Positions 43,891 to 52,859 of a stretch of 64,000 nucleotides of DNA are shown one piece after another; positions within the stretch are counted from its first letter, which is position 1; each line of letters begins with the position of its first letter. The notes beneath the pieces were generated by a model. It was not told the DNA's origin, ran no database searches, and saw only the letters and a list, made by a program, of their open reading frames with translations. The stretch is taken from NCBI RefSeq assembly GCF_900109095.1, contig NZ_FNYZ01000022.1:21524-85523 (forward strand), written 5' to 3'. This stretch comes from Sphingobium sp. AP50. GTDB taxonomy: Bacteria > Pseudomonadota > Alphaproteobacteria > Sphingomonadales > Sphingomonadaceae. The position numbers and the translations under genes are program-made.

Positions 43891-46391
43891 AGGTCCGGCA
43901 GGATCTGGTCGGCACGGCCCCATTGCGCGAGCGCTTTGGATCTTGCACGCTTAACCATCTCGGCGGCATCGCCGATATGCCAGTGGGCTGGACTGTCCAG
44001 ATCGCGCAATTCCTCCCAACTAAGCGGTACCGCGATCGGCGCGAAGGGTCGCGAACGCGCGCTATAAGGCATGACAGCAGTGGCGCCGCGCTGGTTGCGA
44101 AGATAGTCGATAAAGATGCGTCCAGTACGCTTGGCCTTGGCCAGGGCTGCAGTGAACCGGTCGGGGTCGGCCTGCGCCAGGGCCATGGCGAAGCGGTGCG
44201 CGAAATCCTTGACCACCGGCCACTCGGCAGTCGGGGTGAGTGGCGCGATGACATGAACGCCCTTGCCGCCGGTTACCATCGGGAAGGTTGCTAGACCCAT
44301 CTGACCCAGCACATCCTGCAGGTGGAGAGCGGCCGAGACCACATCCTTGAACTCCAAGCCCTCGTCCGGGTCGAGATCGAACACCAGTCGGTCGGCCTTC
44401 TCTACGTCCTCGATCCGCGCACCCCAACCATGGAATTCGATTGTGCCCATCTGGACGCAGGTCAGAAGGCCAGCGGGCGTGTCGACGAACAGATAGGGTT
44501 CATCATGCCCATCCTTCTCGCGAATCGCGACATGCTTGACCTCGTCACCAAAGCTGCCAGCATCATGCTTCTGGAAGAAACATTTCTTGTCGCGCCCTTG
44601 CGGGCAGCGCACCAGGCTTATCGGTCGGCTGCCGCTCCAGGGCAGCATGATCTCCGCAACAGCTTCATAATAGTCAGCGAGCTGGCCCTTGGTATGCTTG
44701 CCCTCGGGAAAGATGACACGCTCGCGGTTGCTGATCTTGACGGTGGCGCTGGCGGCGGGAGCGGTCAGCTCGCCGACCGGCACCTCGGTTTCGACAACCA
44801 CCGCTTCTGGCTTTTTGTCCTCGCGAAGCCCCAGATAGCTCGAATGCCGCAGCACGCCTTCGTCGGTAAATTCGATGAAGGCAACCTCGGCAACGAGCTT
44901 CGGCTTGATCCAATGTGCGCCGCGCACCGCAGCCCTGGGTGCCTCCACGGTCGGGGTCTTCTGTTGGAGCGGCGCCATCAACGCCATCAAGCGCTCGATC
45001 TCCTCGCCACTGAACCCGGTTCCAACCTTTCCTGCGTATCGCAGTACACCCTTCTCGTTCACTCCTAGCAGCAAAGCGCGAAAGCCCCGCTGTTTGTCCG
45101 AAGGTGTCCATCCGACGACCACAAACTCCTGGCGGCGGATGCACTTGGTCTTGACCCAGGTCCCCGAGCGCGAGCCAGAATAGCGCGCGTCGGTGCGCTT
45201 CGAAATGACGCCCTCCAGTCCCGCGCTGCAAAAATTTTCGAAAAGCTGCTCGCCGCGCCCGATGATATGATCGGAATAACGCAGATGGCCCTGCTTCTGC
45301 CCGATCAGCGCGGCTAGTAGCTCCTTGCGCTCCAGCAGGGGCCGTGGCGTCAAATCTTCGCCGTTGAGCTCGAGCAAGTCGAATGCGAAATAATCGATTG
45401 TGTTTGGGTCGCCCTTGAGCGCTGCCTGCAAAGCATGGAAACTGGTGCGACCATCGGGCAAGACCACGACCGCTTCACCGTCGATCAAGGCACTTTGTGC
45501 GTCAAGCATGGCCGCGTCGCCAATCAGTTCCGCGAACCGGTCCGACCAGTCCAACCCCGAGCGCGTGTAGGCGCGACCTTCGCCACCGCCGATGGCGATC
45601 AACATCCGGTATCCGTCATATTTTAGCTCGTGAAGCCAGCGGTCGCCCGGAGGCACATGATCGACCAGAGTCGCCAGCTGCACCGGACGAAATGACGGCA
45701 AGACATCACCAGCCTTACTGCGCTTTTTAGTTCTTGCAAATTTGCCGGCTGAAGCAGGGGCCGCAGGCGATGCCTTGGCCTTCGATCTTGCGATCGGTTT
45801 GCCGGCCGCAATCTCTTCCATGGTGCGCCCAGTATCGATGCTGGTCAGGTGAAGCCCAACCAGATCGTCCGAGCCGCCAGCAAAGGCGTCGTTCACCTTG
45901 CGCAAAATCCAGTTCTCGCCCTTTTCCTTGCCGCGCGGTTTCATACGGAACAGGATCCATTCGCCCTGCATCCGGCGACCATGGAGGATGAAATGGAGAT
46001 GGCCTTCGGGCAAGGTTTCGCGCGGATCCTTGCCAGCGATGGATTCCCACGTTCCGTTGTCCCACAGCATGACGGTGCCGCCGCCATATTCGCCCTTGGG
46101 AATGGTGCCTTCGAACCGGGCATAGTCGAGCGGATGGTCCTCAGTCCGCACGGCCAGCCTTTTGTCATCCGGGTTGGCACTGGGGCCGCGCGTTACGGCC
46201 CAGCTAAGAAGAACACCGTCGAGCTCAAGTCTGAAATCATAGTGTAGACGGGACGCGGCATGTTTCTGGACCACAAAGCCATTGCCGGCGGCGTGCTGCG
46301 TCGCCCCGGTCGGCTCGGCAGTGCGCGCGAAGTCCCGCTTGGCGCGGTATGTTGCGAGACTATCCTCTGTCCTGATCTGCGCTTTGCCCAT
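43887..46391 (-). CDS. ligD: Multifunctional DNA ligase D
   Basis: 834 residues in the order phosphoesterase-ligase-polymerase. Phosphoesterase (residues 30-200): His44, His50, Asp52 and Arg54 in HAASRLHYDFRLELDG and His86 in TEDHPLDY, at the positions expected for the Pseudomonas enzyme. Ligase: Lys257 in HELKYDGYRM is the adenylated lysine. Polymerase/primase (from about 560): LVFDLDPDEGLEF holds the metal aspartates and TGGKGVHVI a nucleotide-binding part. It fills, trims and seals DNA ends with Ku. A GAGCAAAGGAATG region lies upstream. No EcfG-type match was seen ahead of it. Confidence 0.97.
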   Translation of the reverse strand: MGKAQIRTEDSLATYRAKRDFARTAEPTGATQHAAGNGFVVQKHAASRLHYDFRLELDGVLLSWAVTRGPSANPDDKRLAVRTEDHPLDYARFEGTIPKGEYGGGTVMLWDNGTWESIAGKDPRETLPEGHLHFILHGRRMQGEWILFRMKPRGKEKGENWILRKVNDAFAGGSDDLVGLHLTSIDTGRTMEEIAAGKPIARSKAKASPAAPASAGKFARTKKRSKAGDVLPSFRPVQLATLVDHVPPGDRWLHELKYDGYRMLIAIGGGEGRAYTRSGLDWSDRFAELIGDAAMLDAQSALIDGEAVVVLPDGRTSFHALQAALKGDPNTIDYFAFDLLELNGEDLTPRPLLERKELLAALIGQKQGHLRYSDHIIGRGEQLFENFCSAGLEGVISKRTDARYSGSRSGTWVKTKCIRRQEFVVVGWTPSDKQRGFRALLLGVNEKGVLRYAGKVGTGFSGEEIERLMALMAPLQQKTPTVEAPRAAVRGAHWIKPKLVAEVAFIEFTDEGVLRHSSYLGLREDKKPEAVVVETEVPVGELTAPAASATVKISNRERVIFPEGKHTKGQLADYYEAVAEIMLPWSGSRPISLVRCPQGRDKKCFFQKHDAGSFGDEVKHVAIREKDGHDEPYLFVDTPAGLLTCVQMGTIEFHGWGARIEDVEKADRLVFDLDPDEGLEFKDVVSAALHLQDVLGQMGLATFPMVTGGKGVHVIAPLTPTAEWPVVKDFAHRFAMALAQADPDRFTAALAKAKRTGRIFIDYLRNQRGATAVMPYSARSRPFAPIAVPLSWEELRDLDSPAHWHIGDAAEMVKRARSKALAQWGRADQILPDL

Positions 46392-46488
46392 GTTGATCTC
46401 ACATTCCTTTGCTCCTTAATCCGCAGATGCCGTGACTCGTTCCTGCGTGCACCACGCCTCGTCGACGCGAAGAAACTGGACAAAAAAA

Positions 46489-47421
46489 TCATTCGCGGCC
46501 GATTGATCGCGCGAACCGGTAGCTTGTCTGCTCGAACTGCAAGGTCCGAAAGAAATTATGGGCATTCCTGACCTCAATGTCGCTTATTGCTTCGAGCTGG
46601 GTGCAACCTGCCTTGCGCAACAACGTCACGGCCTCATCTACCAAGGCGGTGGCGATACCTTTTCTTCGGTGCGCTTGCGCAACGAGCAGCAATGTCAGTC
46701 TTCCGACCAGCCCGTTCTGAATCGTAGGTATAACAACACAGTGGCAGCAGCCGACCACCTCACCGCATTCAGCGATGACCATGCCGGCATCCGCCTTCAT
46801 TGCCGCTTTCAAATTCCGGGCGACACCGAGTTCATCCAGCCTTACCCCGGACAGTTGTCGCACCAGCGGAACAAGTGCTTCCGCGTCGCTTGTCTTGGCG
46901 GCACGGATGACCAGTTTCGGCACAGGCAGCGGCGCAGGCTTGGAGCGGCGGTCGCTTGAGCGAGATGCTGACCCGACGCTGGCAGCCTCGTCTGCGGCGG
47001 GTTTAAGTCGAGCTTCTGGCCGATTTTCGGCTTTGTTTTGCTCTTCTGAATGTCGTCTGCTTAGCGGTTCTGGCTGTTTTACGGACCTGCGATTTGCGCG
47101 CGGCCGGATGGGCGGTTCAAGATCTGGGTTATCACTGCCATTGCCCGCGCGTCGGGCTTTGGGTGCTGGTGCAGCAGGGGTACTTTCCGCCGACGCCTTC
47201 CAATTTCTGGCGGCACCGGCCCGCAGATAGGCCTCGACATCTTGTGCCGATGCTTCCAGACCCTGCGTCCCAATGCCGAGCAACGGGTTGCCAGCCGCGT
47301 CGGTCAGCCCAAACTTGCCATAGTCGCCTACACCGGGTTTGCGCCTGCGTGATTTTACAAGCTTGAGGCCGCGATGGCCGGCCATCTCGCGTAGTTCTTC
47401 GTCGGTCGCTGCCTTTGCCAT
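46489..47421 (-). CDS. GNAT acetyltransferase fused to a small N-terminal domain
   Basis: 310 residues. The first 70 (LREMAGHRGLKLVKSRRRKP, GDYGKFGLTDAAGNPLLG, DVEAYLRAG) form a small domain found at the start of many alphaproteobacterial proteins of unknown role. A charged, disordered linker follows to about 165. The C terminus is GNAT: RRKGIATALVDEAVTLLRKA (acetyl-CoA loop) and NAHNFFRTLQFE. It acetylates an unknown amine or protein. Position between LigD and Ku is suggestive. Confidence 0.85.
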   Translation of the reverse strand: MAKAATDEELREMAGHRGLKLVKSRRRKPGVGDYGKFGLTDAAGNPLLGIGTQGLEASAQDVEAYLRAGAARNWKASAESTPAAPAPKARRAGNGSDNPDLEPPIRPRANRRSVKQPEPLSRRHSEEQNKAENRPEARLKPAADEAASVGSASRSSDRRSKPAPLPVPKLVIRAAKTSDAEALVPLVRQLSGVRLDELGVARNLKAAMKADAGMVIAECGEVVGCCHCVVIPTIQNGLVGRLTLLLVAQAHRRKGIATALVDEAVTLLRKAGCTQLEAISDIEVRNAHNFFRTLQFEQTSYRFARSIGRE

Positions 47422-47554
47422 TTCACGACAACCCTTTAGCTGGCCCCCGGTTCATGGCGCATCCATCCCCATGTCAGCACGGGACTTTCATCCGGCCTTG
47501 TTTGTGATTCCGCTCGTCTACTGGGAGGGAACGCGCCCTTGGTTCTTTCGCTAA

Positions 47555-47803
47555 ATGCTGATGCGTGCCTGTCGTTTCAACAAGTCCTCGATGATTGAGC
47601 GTGTCGCGTTCGATGATGAGGCGCGCACGCTGAGTATCTCGTTCCGCCAGACCGGCAAATACCTCTATTATGATGTGCCTGCCATCATCTTTGAGGAGTT
47701 GTGCAAAGCCGCCTCGGTGGGCTCATTTTTCAATGAGCAGATCAGGGGTCGGTTTGCGTGCCGTCGCGACCCGGAGCGTCGGCGTTTTGGTCCGACAGAT
47801 TAG
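47555..47803 (+). CDS. KTSC domain protein
   Basis: 82 residues with the KTSC fold pattern: FNKSSMIERVAFDDEART, LSISFRQTGKYLYYDVP, and a C-terminal FNEQIRGRFACRRD. The domain occurs alone or attached to nucleases and RNA synthetases and is thought to bind nucleic acid. It lies between GNAT and Ku on the opposite strand. Starts at 47555 or 47561. Confidence 0.85.
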   Translation: MLMRACRFNKSSMIERVAFDDEARTLSISFRQTGKYLYYDVPAIIFEELCKAASVGSFFNEQIRGRFACRRDPERRRFGPTD

Positions 47804-47809
47804 GAACCT

Positions 47810-48067
47810 TCAGGCGTTTCCAAGCGCATCGTAGACCGACTTCAAATGCTGTCCTGCGATGGCGCGTGCGCGGGGCGATCGCACGGTTTCCTCATTGGTT
47901 TCGTGGAGCATTTTAAGCATATCGAGCACTTCGTGACGTGGCATGCCGGTTTCGAGCAAGTGCGTGCCAATCAGCGCCAGCAGGTTGCTCCAGAGAGTGA
48001 TGGCGCCCTCAGCGAAAGCGGCATCATCGTCGTCGTTGCTCATCGCCCTGGGGTTTTGATTGGGCAT
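47810..48067 (-). CDS. Small helical protein downstream of Ku
   Basis: 85 residues, acidic N terminus then helices (AITLWSNLLALIGTHLLETG, VLDMLKMLHETNEETV). Four bases separate it from the ku stop, so it is in the same transcript. No family is recognised. The 3' end is convergent with the KTSC gene. Alternative start: 48043. Confidence 0.55.
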   Translation of the reverse strand: MPNQNPRAMSNDDDDAAFAEGAITLWSNLLALIGTHLLETGMPRHEVLDMLKMLHETNEETVRSPRARAIAGQHLKSVYDALGNA

Positions 48068-48071
48068 GAGA

Positions 48072-48965
48072 TCACGCCCGCTTGCGCGTGGTCTTGGCTG
48101 GGGTCTTCGCTGCCGCTTTCCTATCGGCGCTTTTCGCTGCCTTTTTGGCAGGCGTCTTCTTCGCGTCGGGCTTGGAACCGCCGCTGCCCAGAGATTTTTT
48201 GAGTGCAGCCATCAGATCAACGACGTTGCTGCCGCGCGGATCGGATTCGCCATCATCTTCGTCGATGTTAAGGGTCTTTCCCTTCTTCTTTCGCTGGATC
48301 AGGTCCTTGAGCGCATCGACATAGCGGTCATGGAAGTCGCTGGCATCGAACCTGCCGGTCTTCTTTTCGATCAGGGTCGTGGCGAGATCGAGCAGTTCGT
48401 CATCGGGATCACCATCACCGATTTCACGGAAATAGCTCGCCGCCTTGTTGACTTCGTCAGCGTAACGCAGGGTTTCCATGACCATTCCGCGTCCGCAGGC
48501 TTTGATGCTGACTACATATTCCCGGCCGCGCATCGCAAGCTGCCCAAGTCCTGTCTTCCGGCTGCGACGAAGCGCCTCGCGCAGCACGATGAAGGCCTCC
48601 TCGGCCAGGTCGTCGGCTGGCACGATATAATAGGGCTTTTCGAAATAGATCGGGTCGATATCGTGGCTATCAACGAATTGCGTCAGTTCGAGCGTTTTCT
48701 TACTCTCCAGCTTGACGCCTTCGATCTCCTTCTCATCGAGCAGGACATATTCGCCCTTGGCATATTCAAAGCCTTTGACGATCTCATCGAGATCGACCGG
48801 GCCGATGCCGGGCACGACCTTCTCATATTTGATGCGCTTGCCGGACGGCTCATGAATTTGATTGAACGCGATGGTCGCGCCGCTCTTGGTCGCCGAATAG
48901 ATTTCGACAGGGATCGAAACCAGAGCCAGGCGAATCTGGCCTTTCCAATAAGGTCGTGCAGCCAT
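48072..48965 (-). CDS. ku: Ku DNA-end binding protein
   Basis: A 297-residue homodimeric Ku: RPYWKGQIRLALVSIPVEIY, FNQIHEPSGKRIKYEKVVPG, LDEKEIEGVKLESKKTLELT and QLAMRGREYVVSIKACG form the beta-barrel core, and the C-terminal 50 residues are a Lys/Ala-rich tail (KKTPAKKAAKSADRKAA) typical of long-tailed bacterial Ku. It loads on DNA ends and recruits LigD. Start 48965 gives MAARPYWKG. A GGAAC-N16-AGTT promoter candidate is placed about 20 bases before transcription would enter the gene. Confidence 0.97.
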   Translation of the reverse strand: MAARPYWKGQIRLALVSIPVEIYSATKSGATIAFNQIHEPSGKRIKYEKVVPGIGPVDLDEIVKGFEYAKGEYVLLDEKEIEGVKLESKKTLELTQFVDSHDIDPIYFEKPYYIVPADDLAEEAFIVLREALRRSRKTGLGQLAMRGREYVVSIKACGRGMVMETLRYADEVNKAASYFREIGDGDPDDELLDLATTLIEKKTGRFDASDFHDRYVDALKDLIQRKKKGKTLNIDEDDGESDPRGSNVVDLMAALKKSLGSGGSKPDAKKTPAKKAAKSADRKAAAKTPAKTTRKRA

Positions 48966-48991
48966 GATCATCTCCAACCCATTTTCCCGAT

Positions 48992-49016
48992 AACTTTTTC
49001 CGGCAAGCCCCGTTCC
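48992..49016 (-). promoter_or_regulatory. EcfG-type promoter candidate for ku
   Basis: Minus-strand GGAAC (49016-49012), 16 bases, AGTT (48995-48992). The same AGTT variant occurs before the small gene at 56864. It would place ku in the general stress regulon. Confidence 0.45.
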
Positions 49017-49168
49017 AAAGTTCGGGGCATGCGCTTTTGAAGCTCGGCAAGAATGAAGCTCTTATGCGATGGCGATTAACCTGCATCAGCACGATTTTCG
49101 TGCCTGCCGTGAAACCTAGCGATCCGGCGCGCCATTATGACGACGACCGGATTGGTAAGGAAGATCTT

Positions 49169-49819
49169 ATGATCGAAGCAGGACGTCACTGCGCAAGCAG
49201 GAACCGCGTATGCGCTGCCCATCGTGGTGGGCTGCGAGATTTCTGGATCGTGGCGCGGACATTCCTCCGCCATCCCAGCATGGTCGGGTCATCCTTCCCT
49301 GCCTCCCGGCGAATGGTTTCGCATATGTTCCAAAGCGTTGATTGGAACGCGATTGATCTCATGGTTGAATATGGTCCGGGAGCCGGGGCTTTCACCGCGA
49401 CTGCCCTCGCCCGGCTTCGCTCCGATGCGAGACTGCTCGCTATCGATACCAGTCCTGACTTCACCCAGCACCTTGAACGCGCCCTTGGCGGCGATCCCCG
49501 CCTTATCGTCGCGACCGGTTCGGCTAGCGATGTCGAAGCCATTCTCGCGGAGCAGGGACTGAATCGCGTTGACTGCATCCTCTCGGGTCTGCCCTTCTCG
49601 ACTCTGTCCGAGGCAGAGGCGCGTCTTATTATCGATGCCGGCGCGCGCCTTCTGCGCCCGTCTGGTAGTTTCCTTGCCTATCAGATGCGAACTGCAGTTC
49701 GCCCCTATCTCGAAGCGCGGTTTGACAAGGTCAGCCATGATTATGAGTGGTGGAACCTGCCGCCTTGCCATCTTTATCGCGCATGCTTGGGCGAGAGTGG
49801 CGTGCGGCATGGGCGGTGA
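49169..49819 (+). CDS. PmtA-like phospholipid N-methyltransferase
   Basis: A 216-residue class I methyltransferase with the PmtA pattern: DLMVEYGPGAGAFTATALA SAM motif, LSGLPFSTLSEAEARLIID catalytic region and HDYEWWNLPPCHLYRACL near the C terminus. PmtA enzymes methylate phosphatidylethanolamine, giving phosphatidylcholine, at the membrane surface; relatives modify ornithine lipids or rRNA. The start at 49169 is preceded by AAGGAAGATCTT. Divergent from ku, and overlaps the next gene by 11 bases. Confidence 0.82.
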   Translation: MIEAGRHCASRNRVCAAHRGGLRDFWIVARTFLRHPSMVGSSFPASRRMVSHMFQSVDWNAIDLMVEYGPGAGAFTATALARLRSDARLLAIDTSPDFTQHLERALGGDPRLIVATGSASDVEAILAEQGLNRVDCILSGLPFSTLSEAEARLIIDAGARLLRPSGSFLAYQMRTAVRPYLEARFDKVSHDYEWWNLPPCHLYRACLGESGVRHGR

Positions 49820-50372
49820 AGATCTGACGAATATGGCGGGTTGGATCGCGCCAACAGCGACGATGTTGGCCGCCGTGATGACGGCTTCGAACCTCGGAGC
49901 ACGAGTGACCGGTTGGGGCTTCGCCGTCTTCACTGTCGGTTCGATCTGTTGGTCGATTGTTGGCGCAGCGTCTGGCCAAGCCAACTTGCTTTGGACCAAC
50001 GGCTTCCTGACTTTGGTCAACGGCGTGGGCATCTGGCGCTGGCTTGGGCGGCAGGCCCGTTACGAAGAAGGGGGACGGCTGGCGGTCGAGGCGAGTAAGG
50101 CCTCGCCCGCACCTACCCTGCTGACAGCAAGCAGCCTGATCGAAATGGACGTGCTCGATCAATCGGACAACAAGATTGGTAGCCTTGTTGATGCCATGCT
50201 TGATTGTAAGAGCCAAAAATTGCAAACGATCATTTTGCGCCGTGGCGGGATAGCCGGCGTTGGGGAACGATTGATTGCCATATCTGCAGACGCGATTTGC
50301 TGCGGCGCAGAGCATATTCAGTTGTCCATGCAAGCAGAAGAGGTTGATGGGATGCCCGATTGGCGCCCATAG
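49809..50372 (+). CDS. PRC-barrel protein with N-terminal membrane spans
   Basis: About 187 residues. Two or three hydrophobic helices (WIAPTATMLAAVMTASNLGA, GFAVFTVGSICWSIVGAASG) are followed from residue 110 by a PRC-barrel domain (LIEMDVLDQSDNKIGSLVDA, QTIILRRGG). PRC-barrel proteins bind other molecules, including RNA and photosynthetic subunits; the ligand here is unknown. Start may be 49809 or the ATG at 49833. It overlaps the methyltransferase gene. Confidence 0.75.
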   Translation: MGGEDLTNMAGWIAPTATMLAAVMTASNLGARVTGWGFAVFTVGSICWSIVGAASGQANLLWTNGFLTLVNGVGIWRWLGRQARYEEGGRLAVEASKASPAPTLLTASSLIEMDVLDQSDNKIGSLVDAMLDCKSQKLQTIILRRGGIAGVGERLIAISADAICCGAEHIQLSMQAEEVDGMPDWRP

Positions 50373-50556
50373 GATCGGACCGGCAGAGCGCCAATGGCAC
50401 TATTTGCCTCCCACTCCGATGTCGCTTTGAGCGGGCCGTACCGTATCTGGTTCCTGCAATAAATGGCGAAACAGAATGCAACCGATCGCCGCACCAGCAC
50501 GTCATACCAAGGCCGGGCGTCGCTTCCAGTCACCGCGTTGGCGAAGGAACGAAGAC

Positions 50557-50778
50557 ATGGCTAGAACGAAAATTTTTCTACCTCGAAAAGGTCAATCGCA
50601 CATGTCGCCCCGTCATAGAGCTGCCCACGAAGTACGACCCAATGGCGTTGATGCCGATCCTGGCATAGGCGGTGGCCAGTCGCACGAGGATGTAGAGGAT
50701 TGCTACTCCGTCAGCGCGACAAAACCAGAAGATTACCCTTATCCCTATCGTGCCAATTCCATGAAAGGATCACCATGA
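50557..50778 (+). CDS. Small disordered protein with KPEDYP motif
   Basis: 73 residues from ATG 50557, which has AAGGA 7 bases upstream; an internal ATG at 50602 is a weaker start. The tail DVEDCYSVSATKPEDYPYPY loosely repeats the EDRPNVGTVxPEDYP motif of the proteins at 11773 and 62154. Overlaps the next gene (ATGA). Confidence 0.55.
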   Translation: MARTKIFLPRKGQSHMSPRHRAAHEVRPNGVDADPGIGGGQSHEDVEDCYSVSATKPEDYPYPYRANSMKGSP

Positions 50779-51065
50779 GCACCACTTTGACAGGCACATT
50801 TGATAGCCGGGACCAGGCGGACATGGCCGTGGAACGACTGGTCCAGGAAATCGGCATTGAACGAACCGACATTTTCGTGACTGCATCCGGACCGGACAAC
50901 AGCGTAGGCAATCGGATTGGAGGCGCAGACAGCGAAACGGTGGATGAGGACGGAAGAGATGATGTCCCTCTTGCTGGAGGCATTACGGTTTCGATCGATT
51001 TGCAGGATGACGCAAAAGTCGAAGTCGTTACGGCTGCGTTGGAAGAATTTGGTGTGCAACCATGA
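50775..51065 (+). CDS. Small stress-type protein (96 aa)
   Basis: 96 residues: SRDQADMAVERLVQEIGIER, then an acidic linker (SETVDEDGRDDVPLAGG) and a second beta-alpha unit (VSIDLQDDAKVEVVTAALEE). It looks like a small ferredoxin-like fold, as in general stress protein 17M-type proteins. Function unknown. Starts inside the previous stop. Confidence 0.65.
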   Translation: MSTTLTGTFDSRDQADMAVERLVQEIGIERTDIFVTASGPDNSVGNRIGGADSETVDEDGRDDVPLAGGITVSIDLQDDAKVEVVTAALEEFGVQP

Positions 51066-51111
51066 TTGATATGTCGGTAATGCGACCTAGGTTGAGTGGC
51101 AGATACTCCGG

Positions 51112-52002
51112 GTGAAAGCGCTGCTGGTCCATAGCCCCAATGCGGGCACAAAGCCCGAGCCGATCCGGTCGCTCATCAGTCAACTGGAAGAGACTGGTTT
51201 TGCCATCCGCTATTGTAAACATGGCCGGGACGATATCCGATCCAGAATGAACGACATGGACATGGCGATTGCCGCTGGCGGCGATGGAACCGTAGCTTCG
51301 GTGGCCACCCAGATACCCGACCGGTCTGTACCCATTGCTATTCTGCCGATGGGCGGATCCAATAATGTCGCAAGGGCACTTGGCATTCGTCAGTCTCTCG
51401 AAGCAGTCATTGGTGGTCTCGACAATGCGCGCGAAAAGAGGCTGACCGTAGGCAGCATTACCGGGCCGTTCGGGCGCAGAGGCTTTCTGGAAGCGGTAGG
51501 TCTTGGCGCGCTCAATCAATCTATCGAACTCGTCGATGAATCGCCCGACACCCCGGAAGAAAAGCGCGAAAACGGCCGCTCAGCTTTTCGGGAGACGCTG
51601 CGCACAGCTAAACCGATCGCATGCACCGTCGAGATCGATGGACGCCGCTTCGACGGACCATGGCTGCTTGTGGAAATTCTCAACATCGGCGCGATCGGCC
51701 CCCGGCTTCCGTTCGCCCCACGGGCCGACACGCAAGATAAGCAACTCGACATCCTGCTTGTTAGCGAGGCCGATCGAGACGCCATGGTGGGATGGGCCGA
51801 ACATTTCTCCGGCCCGCCGCCGGCCCGATTGGAAACGGGGTGCGTCGTCAGGCTTCAGGCCAGCGGTCTTTGTCCCCGGATCGATGACCGCCCTATCGAT
51901 ATGCCTGACGACGCATGGACGGTCGAAGTAGCGCTGGACGACGAGCCGGTGACGATATTGGTGCCGGTCAGCATGACGGGACATGACGATGACGCCTGCT
52001 GA
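51112..52002 (+). CDS. Diacylglycerol kinase family protein (lipid kinase-like)
   Basis: A 296-residue protein with the DAGK/NAD-kinase fold: ALLVHSPNAGTKPEPIRSLI, the signature AIAAGGDGTVASVA (GGDGT), ILPMGGSNNVARALGI and a C-terminal beta-domain. Starts at GTG 51112. It phosphorylates a lipid such as diacylglycerol at the membrane. Next to the PmtA-like methyltransferase and an inositol-phosphatase-like gene it suggests a phospholipid-modifying group. Its end overlaps the phosphatase start by 20 bases. Confidence 0.88.
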   Translation: MKALLVHSPNAGTKPEPIRSLISQLEETGFAIRYCKHGRDDIRSRMNDMDMAIAAGGDGTVASVATQIPDRSVPIAILPMGGSNNVARALGIRQSLEAVIGGLDNAREKRLTVGSITGPFGRRGFLEAVGLGALNQSIELVDESPDTPEEKRENGRSAFRETLRTAKPIACTVEIDGRRFDGPWLLVEILNIGAIGPRLPFAPRADTQDKQLDILLVSEADRDAMVGWAEHFSGPPPARLETGCVVRLQASGLCPRIDDRPIDMPDDAWTVEVALDDEPVTILVPVSMTGHDDDAC

Positions 52003-52852
52003 GCTTTTGCCAACGCCCGACTTACTTGCACGCATGGAAGCTGTGGCGGTGGAACTGGCCACGATTGGAGGTCGGGAAATCATGGCTACGTTGGGCAGCC
52101 TTATGGCCGTTCAATATAAGGGCGATGATGACGCCATTGCTTTGATGCGCGATCCGGTAAGCGAAGTCGATGGCCGGGTCGAAGCAATGATCCGCAACCA
52201 ACTGGCACAACATTTCCCCGACCATGGCATCATCGGCGAGGAAATGGCCATCCATCCTGGACTGGACAATGATTTCGTTTGGGCTGTCGATCCGATCGAT
52301 GGGACGAGCAACTTTATCAATGGCTTTCCACTATTCGCGTCATCCGTTGGCGTCCTGTATCGCGGCGTTCCCGTCGTCGGCGCATTATGGTGCAGCACAA
52401 CGCATTTGTTGACGCCTGGCGTCTATCACTGCGGCGGCTCTGGCGGACTGCGGTTCGATGGCGCACAGATGTCACGCATGCCCAACCCGGCTGTTCGTAA
52501 ACGGCTTGCGGGTGATCCGCACGGCCAGTCTGATGCGGGTCCGTGGGATGGGCGCAAGACAGGATCGGCCGCGATCGAATGTGCTTTCGTGGCGGCAGGT
52601 CTTCTGCAAGTCGCCAGGTTTGCGGCGCCAAACATCTGGGATGTCGCGGGGGGGACAGCTCTTGCGCGCGCATCGGGCGCTTGCGTTTTTCAGGAGGAGG
52701 ATGGAAATTGGGTGCCATTCAACAGCTTTGGCGGCCAACTAGCGCAGATGGCGCGGTGGCGGCGTCCCTTGATCCTTGGGAAGCCTGAGGATGCTGTCCG
52801 CATGACCGATATTCAGCGCGCGGATGCGCAGGATCAAAGCCAACAGATATAG
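51983..52852 (+). CDS. Inositol monophosphatase family protein
   Basis: A 289-residue phosphatase of the IMPase/FBPase superfamily: HGIIGEEMAIHPG, the metal site FVWAVDPIDGTSNFING and NIWDVAGGTALARASGA near the C terminus. These enzymes hydrolyse inositol phosphate, histidinol phosphate or PAP. Overlaps the lipid kinase gene, so the pair is expressed together; an inositol-lipid link is possible but unproven. Confidence 0.9.
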   Translation: MTMTPAELLPTPDLLARMEAVAVELATIGGREIMATLGSLMAVQYKGDDDAIALMRDPVSEVDGRVEAMIRNQLAQHFPDHGIIGEEMAIHPGLDNDFVWAVDPIDGTSNFINGFPLFASSVGVLYRGVPVVGALWCSTTHLLTPGVYHCGGSGGLRFDGAQMSRMPNPAVRKRLAGDPHGQSDAGPWDGRKTGSAAIECAFVAAGLLQVARFAAPNIWDVAGGTALARASGACVFQEEDGNWVPFNSFGGQLAQMARWRRPLILGKPEDAVRMTDIQRADAQDQSQQI

Positions 52853-52859
52853 AAAACCG

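Noticed and set aside
47528..47552. EcfG-type promoter before the KTSC gene (GGAAC-N16-CGCT)
   Set aside because: The -10 would end three bases before the start codon, leaving no room for a leader.
48060..49040. Plus-strand frame opposite Ku
   Set aside because: Mirror of the ku gene; no protein-like motifs.
49731..50333. Minus-strand frame of 200 codons
   Set aside because: Antisense to the PRC-barrel gene.
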